From Desulfosarcina sp. OttesenSCG-928-A07 (GTDB lineage Bacteria; Desulfobacterota; Desulfobacteria; Desulfobacterales; Desulfosarcinaceae), in the NCBI GenBank assembly GCA_030267325.1, contig JAJDJS010000012.1, positions 1 to 60,026 on the forward strand: DNA of 60,026 nt. The letters are read 5' to 3'. Under the pieces are notes generated by a model that searched no databases, had not been told where the DNA came from, and worked only from the letters and a program-made list of their open reading frames with translations. The translations under genes and the position numbers were made by a program. Below, piece by piece: positions 1 through 8,402 of this stretch (its first letter is position 1; each line of letters opens with the position of its first letter).

Positions 1-369
1 CTGGGCATGGGGTTCGGTGGCAGGAACGATGACGCTGTGGCATACAAAAAGATTCCCGCCTCCCAGGCTAAGGCCATGATGGATAGCGGCGAGCCCTATG
101 TGCTGCTTGATGTGCGGACAGAAAAAGAGCTTCAGGAGCGTCACATCAGAGGAGCCCTCCTGATCCCCTACACAGAGGTAAAAGACCGTGCGGCGTCCGA
201 GCTTCCGGACACGGATGCCCTGATTCTGATTTACTGCCGCAGCGGACGCCGAAGCGCCATTGCAGCCAATACCCTGATCCGCATGGGATATACGCGGGTC
301 TATGATTTTGGCGGTATCAACGACTGGCCCTATGAAATCGTCACCGGCGCAGGGAACGTGGAACAGTGA
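1..369 (+). CDS. Rhodanese-like domain protein (5' end probably outside window)
   Basis: Single rhodanese domain of about 110 residues. Visible family features are the LLDVRT strand, the HIRGA motif and the active-site loop CRSGRRS with the candidate persulfide-carrying cysteine at about residue 77, counted from the ATG at base 7. The basic loop suits sulfur or thiol transfer. The reading frame is open to the first base, and the residues before the domain (glycine-rich, uncharged) look like the tail of a signal peptide, so the true start is probably upstream. A terminator-like stem overlaps the stop. It converges with the Crp-family regulator, suggesting a small redox or sulfur locus. The substrate is unknown. 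Confidence 0.85.
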   Translation: MGMGFGGRNDDAVAYKKIPASQAKAMMDSGEPYVLLDVRTEKELQERHIRGALLIPYTEVKDRAASELPDTDALILIYCRSGRRSAIAANTLIRMGYTRVYDFGGINDWPYEIVTGAGNVEQ

Positions 370-395
370 ATGCCTTTTGTCGCCGGTGGTTTTTT
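342..395 (+). terminator. Rho-independent terminator candidate after the rhodanese gene
   Basis: An 8-bp perfect stem, CACCGGCG at 342-349 pairing with CGCCGGTG at 381-388, is followed by a run of T. The 31-base loop is long and the 5' arm lies inside the coding region, so efficiency is uncertain. Confidence 0.45.
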
Positions 396-400
396 AGTGA

Positions 401-1063
401 TCAGCTTTCACACAAGCCCAATAATGCATCCGGGGACTCAATGGACAGCTCGCCGCGGGAAAGCCGGACATATCCTTTTTTTTGAAAATCATTAAGCAAT
501 CGGCTGACGACCTCTCTGGCTGTTCCCATCTCTAAGGCAATGGCCTCATGGGTTGTTTCGACTTTTCCATGCCTGCGGTTTTGAATGAGAAATTTGGCAA
601 GCCGCTTATCCATACGGTTAAAGGTGACTTCTTCCACCAACATGGCCATGGCCTCAAACCTGTCGGCAAACATACCCATCAGATACTGCCGCAATACCGT
701 GGATTTGCTGAAAAGGTCGATAAATGTTGTGCCGGGCAACGCAACTGCGGTTACGGCCTCTTCTGCAACGGCCATTGCTGGAAAAGGTTTGCCGCTCAAG
801 ATGCAGGCCGCCGACATAATGCAGCACTCGCCCGGCGTCACGCGAAAGAGCGTAATTTCCCGTCCTTCCGGAGATAGTTTGAAAATCTTGATGCATCCCG
901 CCAAAACAAACATCATGAACTGGCAGGAAGTGCCTGAATCAGAGAGTTGGTGCCCTTGCTTGATGGATTTCAGGCGATAGGCGTTATTGAACGCTTGCCG
1001 TAATCCGGGGTCCAATCCTGCAATAAACGGAAACGCCTGTTCCAAATCGATGTCATTGCCCAT
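401..1063 (-). CDS. Crp/Fnr-family transcriptional regulator
   Basis: The 220-residue protein has an N-terminal cyclic-nucleotide-binding-type beta-barrel (about residues 10-125, with the GREITLFRVTPGECC segment) and a C-terminal Crp-type winged helix (about 150-215; recognition helix region MGTAREVVSRLLNDF). The N-terminal four-cysteine cluster of classical Fnr is absent, so it is not an obvious oxygen-sensing Fe-S Fnr. The ATG at 1063 was preferred over a longer upstream frame because AAGGGA precedes it at suitable spacing and the longer leader is low-complexity. It is divergent from the ferredoxin gene at 1293 and may control it. HcpR- or DNR-like roles in redox or nitrosative stress are possible but inferred. 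No convincing TTGAC/GTCAA operator was found in 1064-1292. Confidence 0.88.
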   Translation of the reverse strand: MGNDIDLEQAFPFIAGLDPGLRQAFNNAYRLKSIKQGHQLSDSGTSCQFMMFVLAGCIKIFKLSPEGREITLFRVTPGECCIMSAACILSGKPFPAMAVAEEAVTAVALPGTTFIDLFSKSTVLRQYLMGMFADRFEAMAMLVEEVTFNRMDKRLAKFLIQNRRHGKVETTHEAIALEMGTAREVVSRLLNDFQKKGYVRLSRGELSIESPDALLGLCES

Positions 1064-1292
1064 ATCTGAATATCCCTTGCGGCTTGCCCGGTACGCTGCT
1101 CCAAGTATGCCGGCGTGCGGCTGTTTTTCAGTGTGTCGGGTATGGGGGGTTCTTTTGCCGACGGAAAGCCGTGATGGTTGCCATACGACGTCATGCAGTT
1201 CGTCCGCAAGACGGAAGTGTGATGATGTCACGGAGCAGAATTTTTTTATGCCTTATCCGTAAGGTGTGGAAAGAGAAAAAAGGAGGCTTCGC

Positions 1293-1493
1293 ATGGCGAT
1301 TAAAAAGAAACAGAAGCCGGTGGTTAACGCTGTCATTTGCGCTGCCTGCGGTGAATGCGCAGAAACCTGTCCCCGGTGCGCCATATCCATACAATGCGGT
1401 GTCAGTGCAACCCTTGATGATAACCGGTGTGCCGGATGCGGCGCGTGTGCCGCCGCTTGTCCGGCTTCTGCAATCAGGATGGAGGAGGCATAA
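1293..1493 (+). CDS. Small 2[4Fe-4S] ferredoxin
   Basis: A 66-residue protein with two CxxCxxCxxxCP motifs: CAACGECAETCP near the N terminus and CAGCGACAAACP near the C terminus, typical of bacterial 2[4Fe-4S] ferredoxins. The start follows a strong AGGAGG at good spacing; an upstream in-frame ATG adds nine residues but lacks such a site. The stop overlaps the next start (TAATG), so it is translationally coupled to the Fe-S membrane protein and probably donates or accepts electrons for it. Confidence 0.88.
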   Translation: MAIKKKQKPVVNAVICAACGECAETCPRCAISIQCGVSATLDDNRCAGCGACAAACPASAIRMEEA

Positions 1494-2092
1494 TGGCAAG
1501 AAAAAGTTGGCGGCATCACTTATGGGTCGTGACCTGCGTTTATTTTCTGCTGGGGTTGTATCATATTGCTTTCGCTTGGTTGGGGCTGATTTTTTTTCTC
1601 ACTCCCTTGCTGATTGCTGTTATTAAAGGCGATAAAGCCTACTGCAACAAATACTGTGATCGGGGACGCCTTTTTCGTTTTATGGGAAACAGGTTGGGTG
1701 TGTCGCGTGGGAAGCCCATGCCGGTCTGGTTAAAAAGCCGCTGGTTCCGGTACCTCTTCATGGTATATTTTTTGGGAATGTTCGGAAGCGTTGTTGCCAT
1801 TACCTGTCTTGTTGCGTTTCAAGCGCGGGAACTTGACAGTGCGGTCAAACTTTTCCAGGCTTTTCGCCTGCCGCTGAATTTGGCCCCTTCTGCAGGGATG
1901 TTTCCGGATTGGGTGATACAATTTGCCTTCGGGTTTTATTCCTTGATGCTGACTTCCCTGGCGCTCGGCTTGATCACCATGTTGCTTTTCAAGCCAAGAT
2001 CCTGGTGTGTTTATTGCCCCATGGGAACCATGACCCAGACGATTTGTAAGCTGAAGCGAAAAGACTGCAGGGGAGGGGTTCCCACCCGCTAA
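1493..2092 (+). CDS. NapH/YccM-like 4Fe-4S membrane protein
   Basis: The 199-residue inner-membrane protein has four or five predicted hydrophobic segments and two cysteine signatures: a CNKYCDRG motif after the second segment and WCVYCPMGTMTQ near the C terminus. The CxxxCP-type motif followed by MGTMTQ is characteristic of polyferredoxin membrane proteins related to NapH, NosR and YccM, which shuttle electrons between the quinone pool and periplasmic or cytoplasmic partners. It lacks the C-terminal ferredoxin domain of NapH; the coupled ferredoxin upstream may supply that function as a separate chain. The terminal acceptor is not evident from the neighbourhood. Confidence 0.75.
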   Translation: MARKSWRHHLWVVTCVYFLLGLYHIAFAWLGLIFFLTPLLIAVIKGDKAYCNKYCDRGRLFRFMGNRLGVSRGKPMPVWLKSRWFRYLFMVYFLGMFGSVVAITCLVAFQARELDSAVKLFQAFRLPLNLAPSAGMFPDWVIQFAFGFYSLMLTSLALGLITMLLFKPRSWCVYCPMGTMTQTICKLKRKDCRGGVPTR

Positions 2093-2102
2093 CCGTATCC
2101 AG

Positions 2103-2121
2103 AGGCGAACTGCCTTTTTTG
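2103..2121 (+). terminator. Weak terminator-like hairpin
   Basis: A 4-bp AGGC/GCCT stem followed by six T residues, between the convergent Fe-S membrane protein and ygfA. The stem is short, so this is only a candidate. Confidence 0.25.
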
Positions 2122-2147
2122 AGCCTGTCCACAGAAATTTGTGCCTG

Positions 2148-2735
2148 TTAAATTTTGTATATCACCCGTTTTTCCGTGATGATGATGTCCACATGCTTGT
2201 CATGGGGCTCCATGGGAATTTGGGGAACAAGTTGATCTTCAAAAACCAGCCCCACTTTTCGGGTGGTCAGGGGAAGATCCGGAATAATCCGATCATAGTG
2301 ACCGTCTCCAGGTCCCAGGCGTCCTCCTTTTTCATCCATGGCAATGCCGGGAATAATCGCAATATCAATGCAATCCAGCGGAACGGATTTGCATCGGCTC
2401 GGATTCGGTTCAAACCGGCCACAGGACCCCAGCACAATATCCTTGTCCGGGTTGTCGACTTTCATCAGCCTGATGGTGGACCGAATGGCGCTGAACAGAG
2501 GGAAGACAATGATCTTGTTGTACTCATAGGACCGTTTGATAATATTTTGCGTCGACACCTCATTGTCCGCATGCATATAAAGCAGGACAATTTTCGCTTC
2601 GAGAAAATTGGCAAAGTCGAAAAGCCGTTCTTCGATAATGTGTGTTTTTTCCGTAATGGTATCATTTCCAAGTGAATTGAGACGTGCTATCGTCTGATTT
2701 CTGAGATCCTGTTTTTTTCCCCGAACTTCATCCAT
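2148..2735 (-). CDS. ygfA: 5-formyltetrahydrofolate cyclo-ligase family protein
   Basis: The 195-residue protein carries the family signature near its C terminus, GGRLGPGDGHYDR (usual form G-x-R-L-G-x-G-x-G-Y-Y-D-R), plus the KSVPLDCIDIAIIPGIAMD strand-loop. The enzyme uses ATP to convert 5-formyl-THF to 5,10-methenyl-THF, salvaging a folate side product. The ATG at 2735 follows GGAG at good spacing; the in-frame ATG four codons earlier is less well placed. A probable 6S RNA lies directly upstream on the same strand, the classical proteobacterial ssrS-ygfA arrangement. One tyrosine of the YYDR motif is replaced by histidine. Confidence 0.87.
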   Translation of the reverse strand: MDEVRGKKQDLRNQTIARLNSLGNDTITEKTHIIEERLFDFANFLEAKIVLLYMHADNEVSTQNIIKRSYEYNKIIVFPLFSAIRSTIRLMKVDNPDKDIVLGSCGRFEPNPSRCKSVPLDCIDIAIIPGIAMDEKGGRLGPGDGHYDRIIPDLPLTTRKVGLVFEDQLVPQIPMEPHDKHVDIIITEKRVIYKI

Positions 2736-2770
2736 TATTGTCTCCATCTGACCGTTATCCCTTTGGCTGC

Positions 2771-2918
2771 AAGGGGCGTTTGCGACATGGATTATCAATT
2801 CACACAAGTACAAAACCTGTGGCCCCTTTTCATGGGGCAATCTTCATTGACTCTGACCTTTTCATGCGATACTAAAAGGGCCAATTTCACCGGCCCGTCT
2901 TGCCGCACAACCACCCTT
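2771..2918 (-). ncRNA. ssrS: Probable 6S RNA
   Basis: The minus strand upstream of ygfA folds into a 6S-like rod. The closing stem pairs 2901-2918 (read AAGGGTGGTTGTGCGGCA) with 2771-2787 (TGTCGCAAACGCCCCTT), broken only by a bulge and one small internal loop. A distal stem pairs TGGCCCTTTT with AAAAGGGGCCA. Between them lies a large asymmetric bubble whose 3' side can form a small CACAGG/CTTGTG hairpin. 6S RNA mimics an open promoter and sequesters sigma70 RNA polymerase; its gene commonly sits just upstream of ygfA on the same strand, as here. No conserved open frame occupies the interval. Exact ends are not determined; the transcript may extend 10-20 bases further on each side. Confidence 0.7.
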
Positions 2919-2985
2919 CACCCATTGTACGGATTCGGAATATAGGGTTTCGTTTCCATAAAGACTTTTAAATATAAGAGCCACT

Positions 2986-4260
2986 ATGCTGGAAATCAAG
3001 TTTGTCAGAGAAAATTTGGAATTTGTAAAAAATGCCATGAACTGCCGCAGTGCTGTCATTGACTGGGATCGGTTTCAGACACAGGATAACCAGCGGAAAT
3101 CTATTTTATCCGAATTGGAGTCCTTGCGTCATCAGCGCAATACCGTCTCTGACCAGGTGGCTGCAATGAAACGCCAGGGCGAGTCTGCCGATGCTGTCAT
3201 CGCCGAGATGAAAACGGTTTCCGCAGCCATCAAGGAGCTTGAAACCCGTCTTTCCCAATGTGAAAATGCGATCAGCGACATGCTGTTGGCCATTCCCAAT
3301 ATTCCCCACGCCAGTGTGCCGGTGGGAAAGGATGAAAACGACAACCCTGAACTGAAAAAAGTGGGAACCCCACCGGTTTTTTCCCATGAGGCGCTTCCCC
3401 ACTGGACCCTTGGCGAAAATCTGGAAATTCTGGATCTGAGCCGGGCTGCAAAAATTACCGGTGCCCGGTTTCCGCTGTATATCGGTCGCGGCGCCCATCT
3501 GGAACGCGCACTCATCAACTTCATGTTGGACCTGCATACGACCCGACACGGGTATACGGAAGTGCTTCCGCCGTTTATCGTGAACCGGAAAAGTATGACA
3601 GGAACCGGCCAGCTCCCCAAATTTACCGAAGATTTATTTAAACTTGAAGGATTGGACTATTTTCTGATTCCCACCGCAGAGGTGCCTGTCACCAATATTT
3701 ATCAGGAAGAGATTCTGGACGAATCCCGGCTGCCCATTCGGTTTACCGCTTATACGCCTTGCTTTCGGTCCGAGGCTGGTTCTTACGGAAAAGATACTCG
3801 GGGGCTGATCCGGCAGCATCAGTTTAATAAAGTGGAGCTGGTCAAGTTCACCCGGCCGGAGACCTCCTATGACGAACTGGAAACACTGCTTGCCGACGCA
3901 GAAGATGTGCTGCATCAGCTGGAACTTCCCTACCGGGTCATTACCCTTTGTACGGGGGATATGGGATTTTCATCTGCTAAAACCTACGATATCGAGGTGT
4001 GGATGCCGTCCCAGAACACCTATCGGGAAATCTCTTCGTGCAGCAACTTTGAAGACTTTCAGGCCCGGCGGGCCGGTATTCGGTTCAGGGAAAAAGGAAA
4101 AAAAGGCACCCGGCTGGTGCATACGCTCAACGGCAGCGGCCTTGCGGTGGGGCGTACCTTTGCCGCCATCCTGGAAAACTATCAGCAGGAAGATGGATCT
4201 GTTGTTATCCCCAATGCGCTCAGGCCCTATATGGGCGGAATGGAAAAAATAACACCATGA
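2986..4260 (+). CDS. serS: Seryl-tRNA synthetase
   Basis: The 424-residue class II synthetase attaches serine to tRNA-Ser and also to tRNA-Sec, whose gene lies at 52.8 kb. The N-terminal coiled-coil arm (about residues 25-100) is followed by the catalytic domain with class II motif 2 ([24 protein letters not shown]) and motif 3 ([19 protein letters not shown]). The length matches bacterial SerRS. It is divergent from the 6S RNA/ygfA side and its stop overlaps the thrC start by four bases, so the two are probably co-transcribed. Confidence 0.97.
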   Translation: MLEIKFVRENLEFVKNAMNCRSAVIDWDRFQTQDNQRKSILSELESLRHQRNTVSDQVAAMKRQGESADAVIAEMKTVSAAIKELETRLSQCENAISDMLLAIPNIPHASVPVGKDENDNPELKKVGTPPVFSHEALPHWTLGENLEILDLSRAAKITGARFPLYIGRGAHLERALINFMLDLHTTRHGYTEVLPPFIVNRKSMTGTGQLPKFTEDLFKLEGLDYFLIPTAEVPVTNIYQEEILDESRLPIRFTAYTPCFRSEAGSYGKDTRGLIRQHQFNKVELVKFTRPETSYDELETLLADAEDVLHQLELPYRVITLCTGDMGFSSAKTYDIEVWMPSQNTYREISSCSNFEDFQARRAGIRFREKGKKGTRLVHTLNGSGLAVGRTFAAILENYQQEDGSVVIPNALRPYMGGMEKITP

Positions 4261-5681
4261 AACTCGACCAATTCCCGGAATCTGTTCGTCCCCATCTGAT
4301 TCCCACTCCTGGCGGAAATCTGGTTTACCACTGTCTGGCGTGCCAAACCGAATACGATATTGCGTCACTTTTATATACCTGCCCGAACTGCGGCGCTGTA
4401 CTGCTGATTAATGACCGTGACAAAGACCGGCTGAAAGCGGTTTCCGGCGAAACCTGGCAGCAGATTCTCGACTACCGCCGCATGCTCAAAATTCCGGCGC
4501 TCAAGGGCATTTACCGGTATCACGAGTTTATCGGACCGGTGCTGCCCCTGGAATCGGTTGTGTACCTGGGCGAAGGTCACACCCCTGTGGTGGAAGCCAA
4601 CCCTGTGCTTCAGAAAAGTGTGGGGATGCGCTTTTTCTACAAGAATGATGGACAGAACCCCAGTGCCTCATTCAAGGATCGGGGAATGGCCAGTGCCTTA
4701 AGTTATATCCGGTTTCTCATTCAGCGCGGCGTGGTTGACGAAGTGCTTTCCGTTTGCGCCTCCACCGGTGATACCAGCGCAGCTGCTGCCCTTTATGCCG
4801 CTTATCTGGCGCCCCACATCAAGTCTGCTGTACTCCTGCCCCATCAAAAGGTGACGCCCCAGCAATTGTCCCAGCCCCTTGGCAGCGGGGCCACGGTTTT
4901 TGAAATTCCCGGCGTATTTGATGATTGCATGAAGGTGGTGGAATCCCTTTCCGATACTTACAACGTGGCACTGCTCAACTCCAAAAACGCCTGGCGGATT
5001 CTGGGACAAGAGTCCTTTTCCTATGAAATCGCCCAGGATTTTGACTATACCATGGCAGACAAGGTCGTCGTGGTGCCCATTGGCAACGCCGGAAACATCA
5101 CAGCTGTGATGAATGGTTTTCTCAAATTTTTTGAAGTGGGCATTATTGATACCCTGCCCAAAATCATCGGCGTCCAGTCCGAGCATGCCAATCCGGTCTA
5201 TCAGTATTACAGCCAGCCCCAAGAAAACCGGACCTTTGTTCCCATGACGGTCAAACCTAGTGTGGCCCAGGCAGCCATGATCGGCAATCCGGTTTCCATG
5301 CCCAGGGTCATTCATCTGGTGGATCGCTACACGGAAGTTGCAGGAACTCCCAAGGTCTTTTTTGTCCAGGTCACAGAGCAGGCCATTATGGACTGGCAGC
5401 TTACCGCCAATCGGAACGGCCATATTGCCTGTACGCATGGCGGCGAATCCCTTGCCGGTCTTGTTTCTGCCCTGGAAAAGAGATATGTGCGTTCAGATGA
5501 AACGGCTATTGTGGATTCCACGGCCCATGCGTTGAAATTTTCCGGGTTTCAGGACATGTACTTTCAAAACACATTCCCGGAAGCATTTGGCGTTCATCCG
5601 GACCCGGATCTGGTCAACCGGCCCCTGTATGTCCACCCCCCCCGGACTCAAAGCGGTTCCGCAGCCCGGAAAACCACTTGA
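4257..5681 (+). CDS. thrC: Threonine synthase, 3' end frame-broken at a C8 tract
   Basis: Converts O-phosphohomoserine to threonine with PLP. An N-terminal zinc-ribbon-like segment (Cys26, 29, 42, 45) precedes the fold-type II domain; the PLP lysine is Lys140 in [10 protein letters not shown], and a glycine-rich phosphate loop is seen at [10 protein letters not shown]. The start overlaps the serS stop (ATGA). The last 15 residues ([12 protein letters not shown]) look unnatural. Removing one C from the C8 run at 5636-5643 restores a frame reading [20 protein letters not shown] and on to DLKKRT, ending at 5760, which has ordinary codon use. The called stop is therefore probably an indel artefact, a real mutation or a slippage site. 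Core catalytic function should be unaffected. Confidence 0.93.
   Translation: MKLDQFPESVRPHLIPTPGGNLVYHCLACQTEYDIASLLYTCPNCGAVLLINDRDKDRLKAVSGETWQQILDYRRMLKIPALKGIYRYHEFIGPVLPLESVVYLGEGHTPVVEANPVLQKSVGMRFFYKNDGQNPSASFKDRGMASALSYIRFLIQRGVVDEVLSVCASTGDTSAAAALYAAYLAPHIKSAVLLPHQKVTPQQLSQPLGSGATVFEIPGVFDDCMKVVESLSDTYNVALLNSKNAWRILGQESFSYEIAQDFDYTMADKVVVVPIGNAGNITAVMNGFLKFFEVGIIDTLPKIIGVQSEHANPVYQYYSQPQENRTFVPMTVKPSVAQAAMIGNPVSMPRVIHLVDRYTEVAGTPKVFFVQVTEQAIMDWQLTANRNGHIACTHGGESLAGLVSALEKRYVRSDETAIVDSTAHALKFSGFQDMYFQNTFPEAFGVHPDPDLVNRPLYVHPPRTQSGSAARKTT
5636..5643 (+). repeat. C8 homopolymer at the thrC frame break
   Basis: Eight consecutive C residues inside thrC. With seven C the frame continues 39 further codons to a TGA at 5758-5760, giving a charged, helical C-terminal tail. 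With eight C, translation stops at 5681. Confidence 0.85.
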
Positions 5682-5843
5682 TGACGCGGATTTTCATTCT
5701 TTTGTGGAATCTGTGGCCGGTGAAATTGCAGCCAGATTGGATCTGAAAAAACGAACCTGACGAGAAACCATCACTCATCTTAAAAAACGGCCATGACACT
5801 CCCGTCACAGTCCTTGTACGGCATCTCAGACCGGAAGATGATC

Positions 5844-7373
5844 ATGACAAAAAAACGGCAAGTGCATTCTTGTTTCCGGATCGTATCCCGGGTTTTACCC
5901 ACTTTGATCCTGCTCCTCGTCCTTCCCTTGCTGACCTTCACCCCGGCCACAGGCGAGATTCTGTACTACCCCCATGATGTCGCGCACCAGGACCGGGGGT
6001 GGGACATTTGGTATGCCCCTCACACGGTTCAGCCCGATGACTGGGTTTTGAGGCTCTTCCGGGAAAAGGGAAAAACCGCTCATACAGACTTCACAGATTT
6101 TTGGACCGCCTTTTATCGGCTTAATCCCCATGTGACCGACATCCACCTGATCCGTCCGGGGCAGGTGGTCCATATCCCCCTTAAAAGAATACAAACCACC
6201 AGGGGAACGGAACGGTACGCCATCCTTTTTGGTGATTCAGAAGACGAGGTGAAAAAAGCGGCCGGGTACTTGTCGGCGGATGACCCGGCGTTGCCTCCCA
6301 CATGGCCTGATCATCTGAGCCCACCTGCCAAAGCCGCTGACATCCTGGGGGGCCAGCTCCTGGACCAAGGGGCCTATTACCTGCCCACAAAAGACGGAGA
6401 AACCGTTGAACTGGATCTTTCCCGATATCCGATGATCAAGATGCCGTCCTTTCCCAAGGTCGTGCTTTTCGCCGATGACCAAATCGATGATCAGATCATG
6501 GGCATGGATATCCAAACCATCCAATTGGATCCGGCTCATTTAAAGGTGGCATGTATTTCAAAAACCGCATCTGCCGGTGATATTGTTCAGGCCGTGCTTT
6601 CGATCCTGGAGGCATCCCCTCCGCCCCTGACCCTTTCTATAAATGGCGTGAACATCCAGGTCACGGCCCAATGGATTCGCGCTCAGGCATTGGATAACAA
6701 CCAGGTGGTCCGACATGCCTGCATGACGTTTATTCCCACGCCGGAGCAACAGACCGATCCGGGTATGGTTCGGTATCTGGCATCTCAAAATGTTGAAATT
6801 TACGATATTTTGCCCGGCCAGGAGGGCATCTTGACCTCGCCCATAAAGCCGACGCTGCCGGGTTTTAGGACTGCAAAAACCGGAAAAATCGATGGTCATA
6901 CCCAGAAAGCCGTGATCGAAGCGTTCTCCCGGTTGATGGGCTTTTGCTATTCTCCGGCGGTCAGCATCAGTTTCCCCTATGCCGGTATCCAGGTCCAGGC
7001 TGTTTCGAGCCTCATTTCCTTTGGCAATGGGAAACAAGCCCTCATTGATTTCGGCGATCTGTACGGAGATGCTGTTGAGGCCATCCAAAACGCGGGACTG
7101 TTCATCCTTCAGATTCCACCGGATGCCGGGCCTGTCTTTATTTTTGAAAAACTTCTGGATATCGGGGGCATCAACCATGCGGTCCAGCCTGTTTTTTACG
7201 CGGCGGGCCGGTCGGCCGAGTTCAACACTGCCATTGAGGTTCAGGGGATCCTGGTTGCAGCCCAAACTGGGAACCTGTTTCTGTTTACCGACAAGGTACT
7301 TCCGGAACCTGTCACTGCCCTCGTTCAAGACGGCTATGGGATCCCGATTATCCAGATTGGGCTGCCAAGGTGA
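5844..7373 (+). CDS. Exported LysM-like protein of unknown function
   Basis: The 509-residue protein has an N-terminal basic stretch and a hydrophobic segment (about residues 15-35) that fits a signal peptide or anchor. Residues about 55-110 (HTVQPDDWVLRLFREKG to LNPHVTDIHLIRPGQVVHIP) match the pattern of a LysM-type peptidoglycan-binding module. The remaining 400 residues are not recognised; they contain repeated alternations of strand-like segments and no obvious catalytic motif. The ATG at 5844 was chosen because GGAAG precedes it; two upstream in-frame starts exist (5793, 5838). It is followed by a TPR lipoprotein in the same orientation, suggesting joint envelope function. Confidence 0.7.
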   Translation: MTKKRQVHSCFRIVSRVLPTLILLLVLPLLTFTPATGEILYYPHDVAHQDRGWDIWYAPHTVQPDDWVLRLFREKGKTAHTDFTDFWTAFYRLNPHVTDIHLIRPGQVVHIPLKRIQTTRGTERYAILFGDSEDEVKKAAGYLSADDPALPPTWPDHLSPPAKAADILGGQLLDQGAYYLPTKDGETVELDLSRYPMIKMPSFPKVVLFADDQIDDQIMGMDIQTIQLDPAHLKVACISKTASAGDIVQAVLSILEASPPPLTLSINGVNIQVTAQWIRAQALDNNQVVRHACMTFIPTPEQQTDPGMVRYLASQNVEIYDILPGQEGILTSPIKPTLPGFRTAKTGKIDGHTQKAVIEAFSRLMGFCYSPAVSISFPYAGIQVQAVSSLISFGNGKQALIDFGDLYGDAVEAIQNAGLFILQIPPDAGPVFIFEKLLDIGGINHAVQPVFYAAGRSAEFNTAIEVQGILVAAQTGNLFLFTDKVLPEPVTALVQDGYGIPIIQIGLPR

Positions 7374-7445
7374 TCCTTGTGGGGCAGATTTGCTCATCCT
7401 CCTTCAACGATACAGGGAACCGTAAGCTTTAAAGGAGATTCTGAA

Positions 7446-8243
7446 ATGAGACTGTTTCCGTCCAAAACGCTTTGCTGGATTTGTATACTGCTGTGCCTGG
7501 CCATGCTTTCGGCCTGTGCCGTGGGAATTTCACCGGATCAGAAAAAACAGGCCATTGCTGCCAGGAATCTGGGTGAAGCCTATATTGGTGATGGAAACTA
7601 TACCGCCGCCCTGGCAGAATTGCTCAAGGCCAAAGCGCTCCTTCCCAATGACCCTATTGTTCACAATGATCTGGGTCTGGCCTACCTCGGAAAAGAAAAA
7701 ATAGAATTTGCCATTTTCCATCTGAAAAAAGCGGTTCAGCTCAGTCCGGATTACGCTATTGCCAAAAACAATTTGGGCGGCGCCTATCTTGTGCAAAAAG
7801 ACTGGGATGCGGCTATTTCTGTACTTCTGGATGTCACTGATGATGTGCTTTATCTCACTCCCCATTTTTCGCTGACAAACCTTGGCATTGCCTATTATGA
7901 AAAGGGAGATTACGCGCAAGCTGAGCACTATCTTCGGAAAGCATTGTCCCTGGAGCCGGATTTTCTGGTTGCCCAGTACAATCTGGGGAGAGCCTGTATG
8001 GCTGCAGGGAAATTGGACGAAGCCCGGATGATTTTTGAAGAAATGACCGAGAAAGATCCGAAAAATCCTGCTTTTTTGCTGGAAATCGGTCGGGTCTATC
8101 GCCGGCTGGGTGACACCCAAAACGCGGTGTTGGCTTTGCGGGGCGCCATTGAACGGGTCCGAACGGCAAGACACCTGACACCCGACATTGCAACTGAAAT
8201 TGCCGATGCGGCAGTTGCAGAGCTTGACCAAACATATCCGTAA
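7446..8243 (+). CDS. TPR-repeat lipoprotein (PilF/PilW-like)
   Basis: The 265-residue protein starts with a lipoprotein signal peptide and a lipobox LSAC (Cys24). Five to six tetratricopeptide repeats follow, recognisable by repeated pattern residues such as NDLGLAYLGKEKIEFAIFHLKKAVQLSPD and NNLGGAYLVQKDWDAAI. A strong AAAGGAG ribosome site precedes the ATG. The architecture matches PilF/PilW outer-membrane lipoproteins that help assemble type IV pilus secretins, and a pilin gene is found at 54.5 kb, but TPR lipoproteins are diverse and the PilF role is only an inference. Confidence 0.8.
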   Translation: MRLFPSKTLCWICILLCLAMLSACAVGISPDQKKQAIAARNLGEAYIGDGNYTAALAELLKAKALLPNDPIVHNDLGLAYLGKEKIEFAIFHLKKAVQLSPDYAIAKNNLGGAYLVQKDWDAAISVLLDVTDDVLYLTPHFSLTNLGIAYYEKGDYAQAEHYLRKALSLEPDFLVAQYNLGRACMAAGKLDEARMIFEEMTEKDPKNPAFLLEIGRVYRRLGDTQNAVLALRGAIERVRTARHLTPDIATEIADAAVAELDQTYP

Positions 8244-8402
8244 CTGCTTTGAAAAAAGAAGGATTTGGGTGTAAAAAATTGCAAGAAATCACCGTTATGA
8301 AACTTACAGCATCCATGAATCTGATTGGGTGGCCGTTTGACAGACCCCCAAGTGAACTGTTTCACTTACGTTGGGAGATAGGGTTTTTGAAGGTCGAATA
8401 CA

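Noticed and set aside
1064..1292. Fnr/HcpR-type operator between the Crp regulator and ferredoxin gene
   Set aside because: No TTGAC-N4-GTCAA-like palindrome; GACGTC at about 1188 is too short to count.
5679..5684. Possible selenocysteine readthrough at the thrC TGA
   Set aside because: The TGA is followed at once by another TGA in frame, and the natural tail is reached by a one-base shift, not by readthrough.
8350..8370. AAGTGAA/TTCACTT palindrome between the TPR and radical-SAM genes
   Set aside because: Seven-base arms without a T tract or promoter context; could be chance.
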